A stretch of 64,000 nucleotides of DNA, taken from Symbiodinium sp. CCMP2592. Taxonomy: Eukaryota; Sar; Dinophyceae; Suessiales; Symbiodiniaceae. Numbering within the stretch: position 1 is the first letter of the stretch; every line of letters begins with the position of its first letter. Shown here one piece after another: positions 34,000-44,949 of the stretch. The translations under genes and the position numbers were made by a program. The stretch covers positions 124,001 through 188,000 of the forward strand of contig CAJNDT010004591.1 of NCBI GenBank assembly GCA_905221615.1. Reading direction: 5' to 3'. A model generated the notes under the pieces. The model had not been told where the DNA came from, did not search any database, and was given only the letters and a program-made list of their open reading frames with translations.

Positions 34000-36900
34000 T
34001 TGAGGCTTCCAGACCTGGCAGTCGCCACTTGCACTTGGGGGGAGGAGATTTTCATCCACATGCGCCGCAGCTGAAGGGCTTAGGGGTTCAAGAGAGTTTC
34101 GGGGTTTAGGTTTGCAGGGTTTGGAGGGGTTGGGGGTTTCAAGGTGACTGGTTTTATGCCCGAGTTCTGATGGAGTTTGTATGGATGTGACTTGCACAAT
34201 GGTGATGAATAGATCCATTCTTTTGAGGGCTGGAACATCAGGCTCCTCACTATAACTGGAGAGGGGACCAGTAAGGGCCCTTTGATCAGGGCTTACGCAC
34301 CTTGGGAGAATGATGGAATGCTGTCACGACCTATGAAGGCTTCCAGCTTCGAGCCGAAAATCGTTAGCCTCAAGCCTAAACCCCTTAATGCCCCAAGCCT
34401 TTAAGGGGTCAGGGTTGACGGATTCGTTCAGAGTTCAGCGTGCTGGGCAGGGCTGCGGCGTTTTCTCGTAAACCCTGTAGACCCTAAAAAGCCCAACCCG
34501 ACTCAAGCCCTAAGCCCACAACCCGATAAAGCTGCAGCCCCAAAAACCCAAACCGTGGTGTTCAGGAAGCGTGCAGCTGTGCAGCTGCACCGGGACCGGG
34601 AACAGGCCAGGAGGAACTGAGTCGATGCGAAGGTTCGAATAAGAATAAAAGAATATTAATAATAACAATAATACAACATAGTAATATTTATCAATAGAGA
34701 TAAATTGAAAATAACAATAAATAGTAGTAATAATAGCAATAATGGTAACAATAATAATGGGTAAGATGACTTGTTGTGGCTCCCAAATAGGTTTAGAAAG
34801 GAGGAGCCTGATAGCTGGTTAGGACGCTTAGCGCGAAGCACGTCGCCTGTAAAGCTAGCGATGTAGGTTTCGAGATAGCGACCTCGCAGTGGAAGGTCCA
34901 CCCTAAACCCTGCAAACAACCCTAAACCCTAAACCGGAAGGTGATTTGGAACAACCTGCTGCTGGTTGGCGGCCTCGCCATCTTCTGCATCTGTGCTCCA
35001 GCGAAAGCTCCACAGCAAGAGTTGATGCAGCTGGTCTGCTACGGTGACCTGCGATATTTAGGGTTTAGGGTTTAGGGGTACACAAAACCCTAAGCCTAAA
35101 GGCTGCAAGAGCCGTATCTCAGCCCTACTGAAAGCTTCCCAAAGAGTATCTGAGAATTGCTTGAGGTGGAGGACACTGAGGGCCATGTTCCCTTAGCTCA
35201 AAGCTCCCATGCAATGGCCAAATCTAACGAGGCAGCTGCCTGTATGGCTTCATCAACCTTCGCAGAACCCAAGCTCAAAGGCTTTTGAACCTGGAAGCCC
35301 ATGACCGTAAACCCTAAACCTCGTGAAGGCATCCGCTGCTGGCGCTGTTCCTGCTGCTCCTGACGCAGGCTTCGGAATGTCCCAAAACCGGACATCCTCA
35401 ACATAATACACTGTAACACTTAGGCTGCCTCAAAACCAACAACTGTTCATGTGCTTCCATGTGGAACAGTACGTAAGAACTCACCTGCGGCCTAGAGAAG
35501 TTTGCAACACCTTCACGAAGCCTCGGGCCTAGCCAAAGCCTCAAGGCCCCACCCTTTTGCACAAAGTTCATTCTCAAGCTAACCACCCAAAATGCTGAAC
35601 ACCCGAACTCAAGCTCAAAGATTCTTCGTTTGTCCGGTAAGGGGAACCTTGAAGACCCAGTATAGAAGCCTGAGCAAGTACTAACATCATTCCTCGGGCT
35701 CCCTTGCAACACACCCCAAAGCCGTCCTCCTTCTAATCACCAGTGCCTCCATATTATGTAGAGCCTTACAGCAACAGTAACCCTTCTGAAAGGCTTCAAA
35801 GGAACCCTCTAGAGGGAGGCTCATTCCGATCATTACGGCCCCCCGATTAACAACCCTACAAAACCCTAAACCCTAAACCCTAAACCCCTAAACCCTAAAC
35901 CCTAAACCCTAACCCCTAAACCCTAAACCCTAAACTGTAAACCCTAAACCATACACCCTTATGTAACCTCGTCCTCCTGGCCGAATGGCCTTCTACCTGT
36001 TGCTTCCTGCAGATGGAAAAAGGAGTCAGAAGACAAAACAAACAACGATACCATACACCCTATCTTGAGACTTGCAGCCTCTAAGAAAAAAGGAGCACAA
36101 ACCCCCGAAAAAGCCATACACCCTATCTTGAGACTTGCAGCCTCTAAGAAACAAAAAGGAGCTCAAAAAAAACACATGGGTGGTTGTCAAAATCAGGGTC
36201 CCTTTTTTGGGTACCCTAAATATTAGGTGCCGTATTATAAAGTAAGTCCGGAGGACAGGCTCCCACTGCATTGGAAACCACCTGCGAAATTGTCTTCTCT
36301 GCACCGTTGGGGTGCGGCAAGACAAGATTACAATGCGCTTTTTAGCTTCTGGAAGAACTGGACCATTGTGGACTTTGATGGTAAAGTCCCCTTCAGTTCA
36401 TGGATGCATGTTTTGCTGGTGTTCTTGCAAATGGGTGGCAATAGAGCCGTTTTCTGCGCCAGATGCCCTAATGTAGGTGCTGCACTCTGGAAGTTCCGAG
36501 TTCTTTCCCTAGACCTTCTCAGTAATGCCCTCCCGGATGATTTCGGTTTTGAGGACTTTAACATTGACTCTGGGACTGAAATTTTGTGGTGTAATAAAAT
36601 GCCTGTGTCTCGTGTTTTCTGTGACGCTTTTGGACTCCCGTTGCAATGGAGCATCGCGGATATTTGTGTCAATCTAGTGCGCAAGCATGTTGAACTTGCT
36701 GCAGAAAGAAATTTGAAGTTCAAGAATCACTTGCTTAGTACGCAAGATTTCTTGCAGTTGGTTGACCAGCATCAAAATGTAATTTCCCTTGACCCTCTCA
36801 CTAGCAAATGGATTAGATGCAGTCGCCGCAAGCGCAGGCACCTACCTTGGGAAGAAACTGCCTTAAGCATTGGTACGGAAACTGCGCTTTGTAGTGTTTC

Positions 36901-39900
36901 TGAGAGAACTCTTGCCTTTTGGAAAGAGCAAGATGTCAACACAATCCGATCCTTCTTTGCTCCCGCCGCCACGGCTAAGTTGCAGTTCAAATCCAAGAAA
37001 GCCTGCTTTGAAAAATTGCGTGAAATTCTGGACACTAATCTTCATTTTCTTGACTGTTCACCTCAGAAGCTTTGCCACTTTGTTGCCCCTGCTTGGGCGG
37101 AGGATGTCCCCGCTTGCCACTTCTGCGGGGTTTCCATTAAATTTCCTCAAGTATCCTGACAAGATTCATAGACGCTGTAAGCGCGTCGTGGCTTGTGATG
37201 CTTTTGTGATTGCATCTTGGCTCACCGCGCTCACTGAGCTGGTGAATGACTTGACTGTTGTTCTTGACAAATTCTAGGTTCTTGTTTGTTTCCATTCATG
37301 TTTCACGTGCACCAATGAGTGCTTCATGCAAACGACCGACTGATGTCCGTTAATAATAAGGACCCAAAAAGGGACCCTAATATTGACAACCACCCACATG
37401 CACCCTATCTTGGGGTTCAGAGAGCTCCCCTCGGAGGGCGTCGCAGCCCAGCGCGTCTTCGGCGGCCGCGAGCGCTTCGTGGTCTGGCGGGAGGCCGGAG
37501 TCGGCACGAAGCTGGGAGGCAGCTACCTTCGGGTTTTTTGGGTTTCGGGTTTCGGGTTTAGGGCTTTGGGTTCAGGGTTTGGGGTTTAGGGTTTGGGGTT
37601 TTTGGGTTTAGGGTTTAGGGTTTAGGGGTTTAGGGTTAGGGTTTGGGGTTTAGGGTTTAGGGTGTTTTGGGTTTAGGGTGTTTTGGGTTTAGGGTTTAGG
37701 AGGCTACCCTACCTTTTAGAAGGGACTTTGGGGTTTGATTTATAGGGGTCGTAAGTTTAATATTTTCTGCGCTTGTTTATGCATGTCAGGGATTTGTTTT
37801 TGTTGTTGGGTTGGTATTGTTATGTTTGTTTCTACTGTTGTTTGAGTTGATGTTATTGCAGTGGCCTTCTGGTTTTGTTTCAGGTTGTAGGTTTGGGAGT
37901 TTAAGGTTTAATGATTAGGGTTTGCTAAGACTCGGTATTGGATGTTAGGGAGTTGGGGGTTAGGTCGTTTCAACTATCCACGCTTCCAATAGGTTCTCAA
38001 CCCTCCTACAGTAGAAGACCAACAGTTGGACACCCAATAGCCTCAATCCTTAAGACTAATGTATATGGAATCCTAGCACTATTTGGCCTTGATTCGGTTT
38101 CCAACTTTATGGGGTTTACTGTTACCCTGACTAAGCCGCTGAAACCCAAGACCGAAATCCTTAAATCCTAGGCCCCTATACTCTTCCAGTAGCTCTCCAG
38201 ACAAGCTCCAAGACCAGCGCCGGTATCCCCTATTATACTTCTATTAGGACCTAAGCCACGACACCCTTTTCTACCGATTAAGGCCTCTACATGTGGGAAT
38301 GCTGGTAGCAGCAACCCTTATAGAGCGCTTCAAAGGAAGCCTAGAAGGAACCCTATTCTAATTCTAAACCCCAAAAACCCTAAACCCTAAACCCTAAACC
38401 CTTACAAACCCTGTTCTAATTCTTAAGGCCTCTTAAGTACCGCACGCCCCAAAGAATGGACGCCCAAAGCCCGAAGGAGCGTCTCCTCAGGAGGGGCGTC
38501 TCCCTTCAGGGACGCCCAAGAGTTTAGGGCTTTAGGGCTTTAGGGTTTTAGGGTTTTCGGATTTTAGGGTTTTAGGGTTTTATGGTTCAGGATTTAAGGT
38601 TTAGGGTTTTGGGTTGAGGATTTAGGGTTTTAGGGTTTAGGGTTTAGGGTTGAGGGTTTAGGGTTTTAGGGTTTAGGGTGAAGGGCTCTAAAGAAGCACC
38701 CCCGAAAGGGAAAATCCGAAGCCCAAGCCTTGAAGTGACTGTAAGTCCCAGGCCCATAACCCTAAGCTTTCTAGGTCCTAAACCTCGAACCCCAGGCCCT
38801 AAGCCCGAAATCCTAACCCCAAGCCCGAGGCCCTGAACTCTGAACCCACCCCCCCAAACAGCAAAAAATGAGGAACACCTTCCTGTGCTTCTTGGGCCGG
38901 GACATCGCAGCACTCGCCGAAGTGCTTCTGGCTTCTTTGAGCCTTGGCATCTTACACAGCGAGCCCCAGAAAGCTGGAACATGGGTTGAGGATGACCGGT
39001 GCTAGGATTCCATATATTTTAGCTAACAGGTAAGCAGGAGTTCAAGAACAAAAGCCCCAAACCCGGAAACCCTGAACCCTAAACCCCATGCTCAAACCCG
39101 GAAGTCCTAAACCCTAAACCCGGAAGTCCTAAACCCTATACCCTAAGCCCGGAAGTCCTACACCCCCGGAGGCCGGTGTTTTTTTCACCGGAGAAAGGAG
39201 GGGCTTGAGATGCTACTTGCATGTGTATTTAGGGTTTAGGAGCTTTGGATGTTCGGTTTAGGAATTTCGGGTCGAGGGTTTAGGGTACGTACAGCAGAAG
39301 CCGAAAAGGTGGAAAGCCAATAGCTTGAACCCTTAACTGTAATGTATAGAGTAATGTATAGGGAATCCCAATTTGGTCTTACTCCGATTTCCAACTTTAA
39401 GGGGTTTGCCGTATGTGGTTTCAAAGGCGCTTAGGAAGTCTTCGTGCAAGTAGGACGTAGGAGCCTTGGCCCGTCGAAACAGATCCACCGAGTCCCGAGC
39501 CGGTTTTAAGTACCCTAATATGGGTCATAATTACAGTTACCCTGCTTAAAACTCCATTTAGAGCTACTCATGAACCCAAAAGCAGCATTTCGGGAATCGA
39601 ACAACGTTTTTTCGGTTTTGGGATCTGGGGCTTCGGGTAGTTGAGGTTTGGCTTGGAGTTTCAGAGTTCCGATTCAGCGCAGTCGGACGGGCTTTTAGAC
39701 CCACAGCAAATGTGCTAAGGATTCAAAGCTAAACCCCACATGCGCAAACCCCAAGCCCGAAATCCTACGCCGCAACTCTTTGCAAACAGAACCGACATCG
39801 CAATCTAAACCTTAAGCCCTAAAGCATCGTAGGAAACCTAAACCCTAAACCGGCCCGAAAACCCTAAACCCCGAAACCCTTAATCCCTAAACGCCTAAAC

Positions 39901-42900
39901 CCCTAAACCCCAAACCCTAAACCCCTAAACCCTAAACCCTAAACCCCTAAACCCCTAAACCCCTAAACCAACGACCAGAGTCAGGCTCTTCGCCGCTCTT
40001 TACTGGCCTCTGGGACCTCTGACGTCAAGCCACCACACGATCTTCTGGGTGAGCTGGCTGCTGATGGGTTGAGGGTTTAGGGTTTGGGACTTGGGGTTTA
40101 GGGTTCAGGACTTAGGATTTAGATCTGAAGGGTTGGGGAAGTTTAGGCTTTGGGGTTTAGTTCATAGATCTTGGGCTTCAGATTGTTGCAGTAGGCTTTC
40201 GTAGGGTTGTCCAGGAATCAACTTGTAGTTCAGAGGCATGAGCCTTTTGAGATGTTTCTCTTCTGCTTCGGAACCCCTTTTCGCTGAATCCTAGCAAGCG
40301 AGCCATGAGCTCCAAGCACAGCTTGCTAGATTCTTCGGTGCAAGCCACCTCTCTCACTGCCGAAAGCGCGCGGGCTTAGGGATTTTACGGTTGAGGGGCT
40401 AAGGGATTCACGGGTTTTAGGGTTTAGCAGTGAAGCCTGCATCCCACACCGGGGCTCAAACAACTGCCAATACTATTCCAGAGGGGCTCCTTAGTATGGT
40501 TTTACTATAGCAACTCTAAACCCAGAACCCTATACCCTAAGCCACACAGCCCTGTTCAATTTAATTTATGGAGGCCCCTACATTACACTTCTAGGTCGCT
40601 TGAGGCTTTGATCAACTTGAGGGTTTAGCACTGGCAAGGGTTAGGATTTAGGATTCAGGGCTGAGGATTTATGACTTGAAGTTTAGGGTTTAGGACTTAG
40701 GGTGTAGGTTGTACCCTAAAACCTAAGCCCCAAAAGTGGGTGGGGTTTTGGGGATTCATCAGGCCGCCTTCGTCTTCGTCTACGCGGCCTATGGCCTGAA
40801 CTACATCTGCAGTGTCTTCATGTCTCCAGACACCGCGCAGATGATGGCGGTGGGGGACCCAGAAATGATCAGGGTAAACCCTAAACCCTAAACCCTAATC
40901 CCTGCAGAGAACCACGGAGAGACCCGAAATTCCAGAAAGCAACAGGCGCGGGTTTCTTGCACTTTACCGAAGGCTTCAAGGGTCCTTTGGGGGGTAGTTG
41001 TCTCAGGCCTCAGGGTCCCTGTTGGGGGGGCCCCTCTTTTCTTCAGGGTGCCACCTTCTTTTGGGTTCCCAGGAAAGGATCCCCAGGTAGAGAGCTCCCC
41101 TTATGCTTAGGGTTTAGGGTTTAGGGTTTAGGGTTTAGGGCTACGTACGAAAAGAGGGAAGGTCTGGGATCCTCTCGCGACAGGCGGAGGGAATGCAACG
41201 GATCGACTCGGATGCACGTGGGTTGGAGCCGGGTGTCCAGCGGATGGCTTGTCCCAGAAAGGTAATTGGGAGTTTCCGAAAATAGGGGACCCTACTATAG
41301 TACCCTGAATCGTAGGATCCTTATTACAAGGACTCCAAAAATAGGTACCGCCAATTTTCGGAAACTTCCAAATCCCCAAACCCAGGCTCTAAGCGCCGAG
41401 TACAGGCGCCAAAGCAATTCGTCAGAGTATCACGCTTGTATTGCAAAAGTATAGCGACACGATAAAACCCAAACCCTAAACCCAACACCATACCCAGAGA
41501 GCCCAATACCCCTTAATTAAGGAATATGGCTTAAACCATAATATGAAGCCCTTTTATAATTTAAGCCATATTCCTTAATTAAGGGGTATTGGGCTCTCTG
41601 GGTAGTCTGACTATGAAGGCGGTATTGTTGCAGTTCTCATGATGCCTCAGCAGAACATCCGGTCTGAGGTGGTCATGGCCTTCCTTGCGTTCCTGCTCGC
41701 CGGCTTCAACCCGTCCTTCAGCGCCCCGGACTCTTGGGGTCTATGCGGGTTTCAGGGCTTCGAGGAGTTTTTGCGGAGAGGGGGGTTTGCGGGAATTAGT
41801 TCTCCAACTCCGAAACCAAAACCAAACCTTCGCCGCCACAAGCCCCAGACCCCAAAAACCACGAATTCGCCAAACCCAAAGCTGACAGTCCAAAGCAACG
41901 CAAGCAACGAAGCCTGAAACCTGAAGCCAAACTCGAATTTTGGGGCCAGTTTTTTTTTAAAATTGTTCTATTCTTTAGGGTTGTAACATCAGATCCCCAA
42001 ACCCTCTTCTAGCTTTTCACGCCCCTAAACAACCAGGGCTCTCTAACCCCTACACGCTAACCTGAACCAACCTTATCCCTACACCCTACATCCTAAACCC
42101 TGAACCTCCCAATCCGACTGTAGCAGGAAGGAAAAGGGCCCTCAAAAAAAAAAAAAGAACCTCCCAATCCCAAGTCACATTCTACCCAGGCTCTCTTTCG
42201 GCAATGCCCCTGGGGATCGGGCCTATCGTGATGGCTCTATCGCCCATGAGATGGGCCTATGGAGTTTCGGCTGCAGGGCTTTTATGAGGGCTAGGTATCG
42301 ATTTGGGATGATGTTGAGTTTCCCTTATCGCTTAATCCCTAAACCCTAAACCCTAAACCCTAATGATACATCGTTTTGGGGAGTGAAATCGGCACCTAGT
42401 GGACGTTTGCAGGGGTTCGGCAGGCGCTCAGAGGGTTCGTGGCTTATGGAGGCAGGGTTTTGTAAGGGCTTCTGCAGGGTGTTATATGTTTTATAGTGGT
42501 TCTATAGGTTTTCACAGGTTTACGAACAGTTCCATAAGGTTTCGAAAGGGTATTAGAAGGATTCTGTTCACCTTCAGAGGATCGGATCTTTCTAGAACGC
42601 GCTGCAGTATTTTTAGTACATGGCAGGAAGAGCAACAACCCACATAGGAACACACTTGAGTCTGAACCAGGGTCTAGTTGTTGTAAGGACGGTAATTTCT
42701 GTGGGGTTGCAGGGTTTCGTTAGGGTTCAGCGTGCCGCCCTGCAGAACAAGAGTAAGAAGTTGGGGTACAGTATATAGGGACGTTTGGGGAGACTAGTGC
42801 CAATCATTCAGACATGCCTTTCATTCAGCCGTTGGGTTTGGGCCGCAGCCACAGAGGGAAGTTTCCACAGTAGAGGGGAGTGCTGCAGCAACGTGAATAC

Positions 42901-44237
42901 TGTACGGGCATTCATTAATAATTAGAACAGGGTTTTGGGGTTCCTTCTTCTAAATATAGTGGAATATCACCCCAAACCTCAGTCTAATTATTATTAAGAC
43001 CCCTACATTAAGTGGGCATGACTCGCCCCCAGAACGACCAGAAGAAGGGCACAAGGAGGGTCAGCCTAGCAGGGGCGGCTTGTGTATGGGTTTGGCTTGA
43101 GGCTTAAGGCTAGTGCTTTAGGGTTTAAGAGTTAGGCTTGAAGGTTTTGGGGTTACGGTTTCAATGAGGTTTAGGGTCTTATAGGGCTTCTAGCCAGCGC
43201 ACAAGAATGGAAGAATCTAGATCGCAGAGGGAGTTTCCTGATAAGATTCATAGACACTGCAAGCGCGTCGTGGCTTGTGATGCTTCTGTTATTGCATCTT
43301 GGCGCACTGCGCTCACTGAGCTGGTGAATGACTTGACTGTCGTTCTTGACAAATTCTAGGTTCTTGTTTGTTTCCGTTCATGTTTCACATGCAGCAATGA
43401 GTGCTTCATGCAAACGACCGACTGATAGCCGTTTATGATAATGCTAATTATAAGAACCGGAAAGAAGACAGGACATGCGATGTATTCAGGTGGTGGTGGA
43501 AGCATCGCCCGGCCCAGATTCCATTTTCGAACACAATCTCCAAGCTCCCCAATATCACCTAAATGCTCACCCCGATGATAGGAGAAATTGGAACGTTGTT
43601 GCTTCGGGTTCTCTATTGTAGTTAAAGGCTGAAACTCAACAATACTCAGTTGATTTATTTGGGACTCTTGCTTACTTAAACTCTTACGAGAGCTACATTG
43701 CAACTATATGTGCATACTCAGACCCCATAGTAATACAGGAGTTTGAATAAATACTTTTCTATTTTGTTTCTTAGGGTTCCTGATTTCAACTTTATTACAG
43801 TATAACGACCCCCGCAAAACCCTGTTGTGGGTAATGCCCTATACTATAGAATCCTAATAACCCATACTACGATAACACCCACCCAATCAACAACATTTGT
43901 TTTGATCTTAAGCCAACCCTTATCACTATTCTGATTCTATAGGCCCCTTTTTATGAGAGTTTCCGAAAATTTGGGGTATCTCATTTTGGTGTACTTATAT
44001 GGGATCCTACTATTTATGGTGCTATATCAAGGTCCACTGTTTTCGGAAACTCAACCCCATACCCTAAACCCTTAAACCCTCAACCCTAAACCTCTATCCG
44101 TACACCCTGAACCCTAATCCCTATTCTGATTATGTCGGCACCTAGATGTCCCAGGCTTCCTGATGCATGACCACATGCTGCAGAAACTCTCCGGCTTCGC
44201 CAACCCCATGGTCGGGGAGCTCAGAGAACTCTTCAGG
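34000..44237 (+). CDS. ABCG-type half-transporter, transmembrane-domain exons
   Basis: Eleven exons continue the frame: 34000-34061, 34566-34605, 34941-35050, 35329-35361, 37421-37532, 38862-38938, 39985-40048, 40763-40849, 41669-41720, 42190-42261, 44146-44237. Recognisable pieces are LPDLAVATCTWGEEIFIHM, a first hydrophobic helix (VIWNNLLLVGGLAIFCIC), a second (LLALFLLLL), the ABCG linker VFGGRERFVVWREAG, the connecting helix CFLGRDIAALAEVLLASL, LLFAALYWPLGPLTSSHH, FVFVYAAYGLNYICSVF followed by MSPDTAQMMAV, VVMAFLAFLLAGFNPSFS, IGPIVMALSPMRWAYD, and HDHMLQKLSGFANPMV. The order and the SPMRWA motif match ABCG proteins of the plant ABCG24/28 type. Codon phase is consistent at all ten internal junctions. 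The intron 35362-37420 contains a whole DNA transposon; 38939-39984 contains a truncated family-E palindrome. Exact splice positions are inferred. Confidence 0.85.
36055..36160. repeat. Direct repeat just upstream of the TIR transposon
   Basis: CACCCTATCTTGAGACTTGC AGCCTCTAAGAAA occurs twice (about 36056 and 36118). CACCCTATCTTG also follows the right target duplication at 37401. Confidence 0.7.
36179..37394 (+). mobile_element. 1.2-kb TIR DNA transposon inside an ABCG intron
   Basis: The ends are GGTGGTTGTC and GACAACCACC, extended by imperfect inverted repeats (left GGGTCCCTTTTTTGGGTACC; right the inverse, with GGACCCAAAAAGGGACCC). The 6-bp target duplication CACATG lies at 36173-36178 and 37395-37400. 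It encodes one long + strand frame. Two shorter relatives with the same ends but no coding sequence occur at 29919-30020 and 62387-62491, which look like its MITE derivatives. The 3' terminus sits only 26 bp before the acceptor of ABCG exon 37421. The superfamily is not recognised. Confidence 0.85.
36227..37276 (+). pseudogene. Orphan transposon protein with frameshift in a C-terminal CCHC motif
   Basis: One frame is open 36227-37159 (310 codons, no early ATG, so the start is uncertain) and ends ACHFCGVSIKFPQVS. The next part of the protein (PDKIHRRCKRVVACDAF to the TAG at 37275-37277) is in another frame. Comparison with the related fragment at 43.2 kb shows an extra 10 bp (CAAGTATCCT) at about 37146-37155 here. 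With the shorter form the two parts would be in frame and the zinc-finger-like C-x2-C-x10-H-x2-C pattern would be continuous. The body has conserved-looking aromatic and Cys residues (FCARCPNVGAALW, DAFGLPLQW) but no recognised catalytic triad. It is likely the transposase or an element-encoded accessory protein, currently broken. Confidence 0.6.
37557..37701. repeat. Interstitial telomere-like array, TTTAGGG
   Basis: About 18 units starting 24 bp after exon 37421-37532. Confidence 0.9.
38520..38680. repeat. Interstitial telomere-like array, TTTTAGGG variants
   Basis: About 18 units with an extra T or GCTTTAGGG variants. Confidence 0.85.
38966..39028. repeat. Family E palindrome, right half lost
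   Basis: CCAGAAAGCTGGAACATGGG then GATTCCATATATTTTAGC; no right arm. 28 bp after an ABCG exon. Confidence 0.6.
39509..39580. repeat. Family A palindrome, right half only
   Basis: Keeps ACCCTAATATGGGTCATAAT and ACTCATGAACCCAAAAG; the left arm is gone. Confidence 0.5.
41268..41369. repeat. Family C palindrome
   Basis: GGGAGTTTCCGAAAATAGGG ... AATTTTCGGAAACTTCC. Confidence 0.8.
41492..41604. repeat. Family J palindrome with 44-bp identical arms
   Basis: The arms ACCCAGAGAGCCCAATACCC ... and their inverse complement match for 44 bp without a mismatch; AATATGGCTTAAACC sits next to the short loop. Between ABCG exons 40763 and 41669. Confidence 0.85.
42903..43008. repeat. Family B palindrome
   Basis: CATTCATTAATAATTAGAAC ... 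CTAATTATTATTAAGACCCC, diverged ends. Confidence 0.6.
43229..43440 (+). repeat. Fragment of a second copy of the TIR transposon (3' part)
   Basis: About 210 bp matching 37141-37355 (TTTCCTGATAAGATTCATAG ... GACTTGACTG ... TTCTTGACAAATTCTAGG ... GCAAACGACCGACTGAT). It retains the C-terminal reading frame through the TAG but lacks the 10-bp insertion and both inverted repeats. Lies in an ABCG intron. Confidence 0.8.
43955..44052. repeat. Family C palindrome
   Basis: GAGAGTTTCCGAAAATTTGG ... GTTTTCGGAAACTC, interior in the inverse orientation to 12228. Confidence 0.75.
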
Positions 44238-44949
44238 GATACAGGGTTTAGGGTCTAGGGTACACAGAAAAATCTTTGTTTTGGGGAACCTGTTCCTTAA
44301 AGGAACCGTGAGGGCCCCAGGAATTTCCACTACCTATTTTGGGGTTTCCTTGTTATAAGTATATATGGTATAGTACGCCTCAAGACGCTATTTTAATTAT
44401 TCCTCTCGACTGGCGAGTTGCGTTCTTCGTGGTCTCAAGGCTGCTTTATGCAAGCACAAATGACCAGGCTTTCCGGGACCCAAAACCCCAAAGCCTAAAC
44501 CCTAAACTGTCTAGCTTAAACTTTCATATTACAGGACCAAGGCATGGTTCCACGAACTAGTGACTCTTTGTCTCGAGTCTGGGCCTTTCAACCCCAAAGC
44601 ATTAACCCTAAACGTACATCCCAGCCCTTTTCCCTAATGCGAAATCGTGCAGATCTATCTATCCGAGATCCGAACCACTGCCTCATGAGAGGGTCAGGGA
44701 GAAGTGCTGGTCTGAGTGGTGACAGCAAGAGGGGTTTAGTCCAAGGTGTAAGGGTCTAGTTAATGCAAATAAACAGTAGACTAGTTTCGACGATGCACGA
44801 ATAGCGTAAGGTTCAGCAGGACCTATCCAGAAGAGCAGCCACCTCCGAGATCGTCCTACATCCTTTCTCCTGCATATCGTTCGTCCCTGATTTCCTTCTT
44901 ACCTCAACACCTTTACTTTTTCAATGCTGGTGACTTGCAGCCCTTGAAG

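Noticed and set aside
36328..36723. 131-codon - strand ORF
   Set aside because: Antisense to the transposon protein; the + strand frame has the related C-terminal copy at 43 kb.
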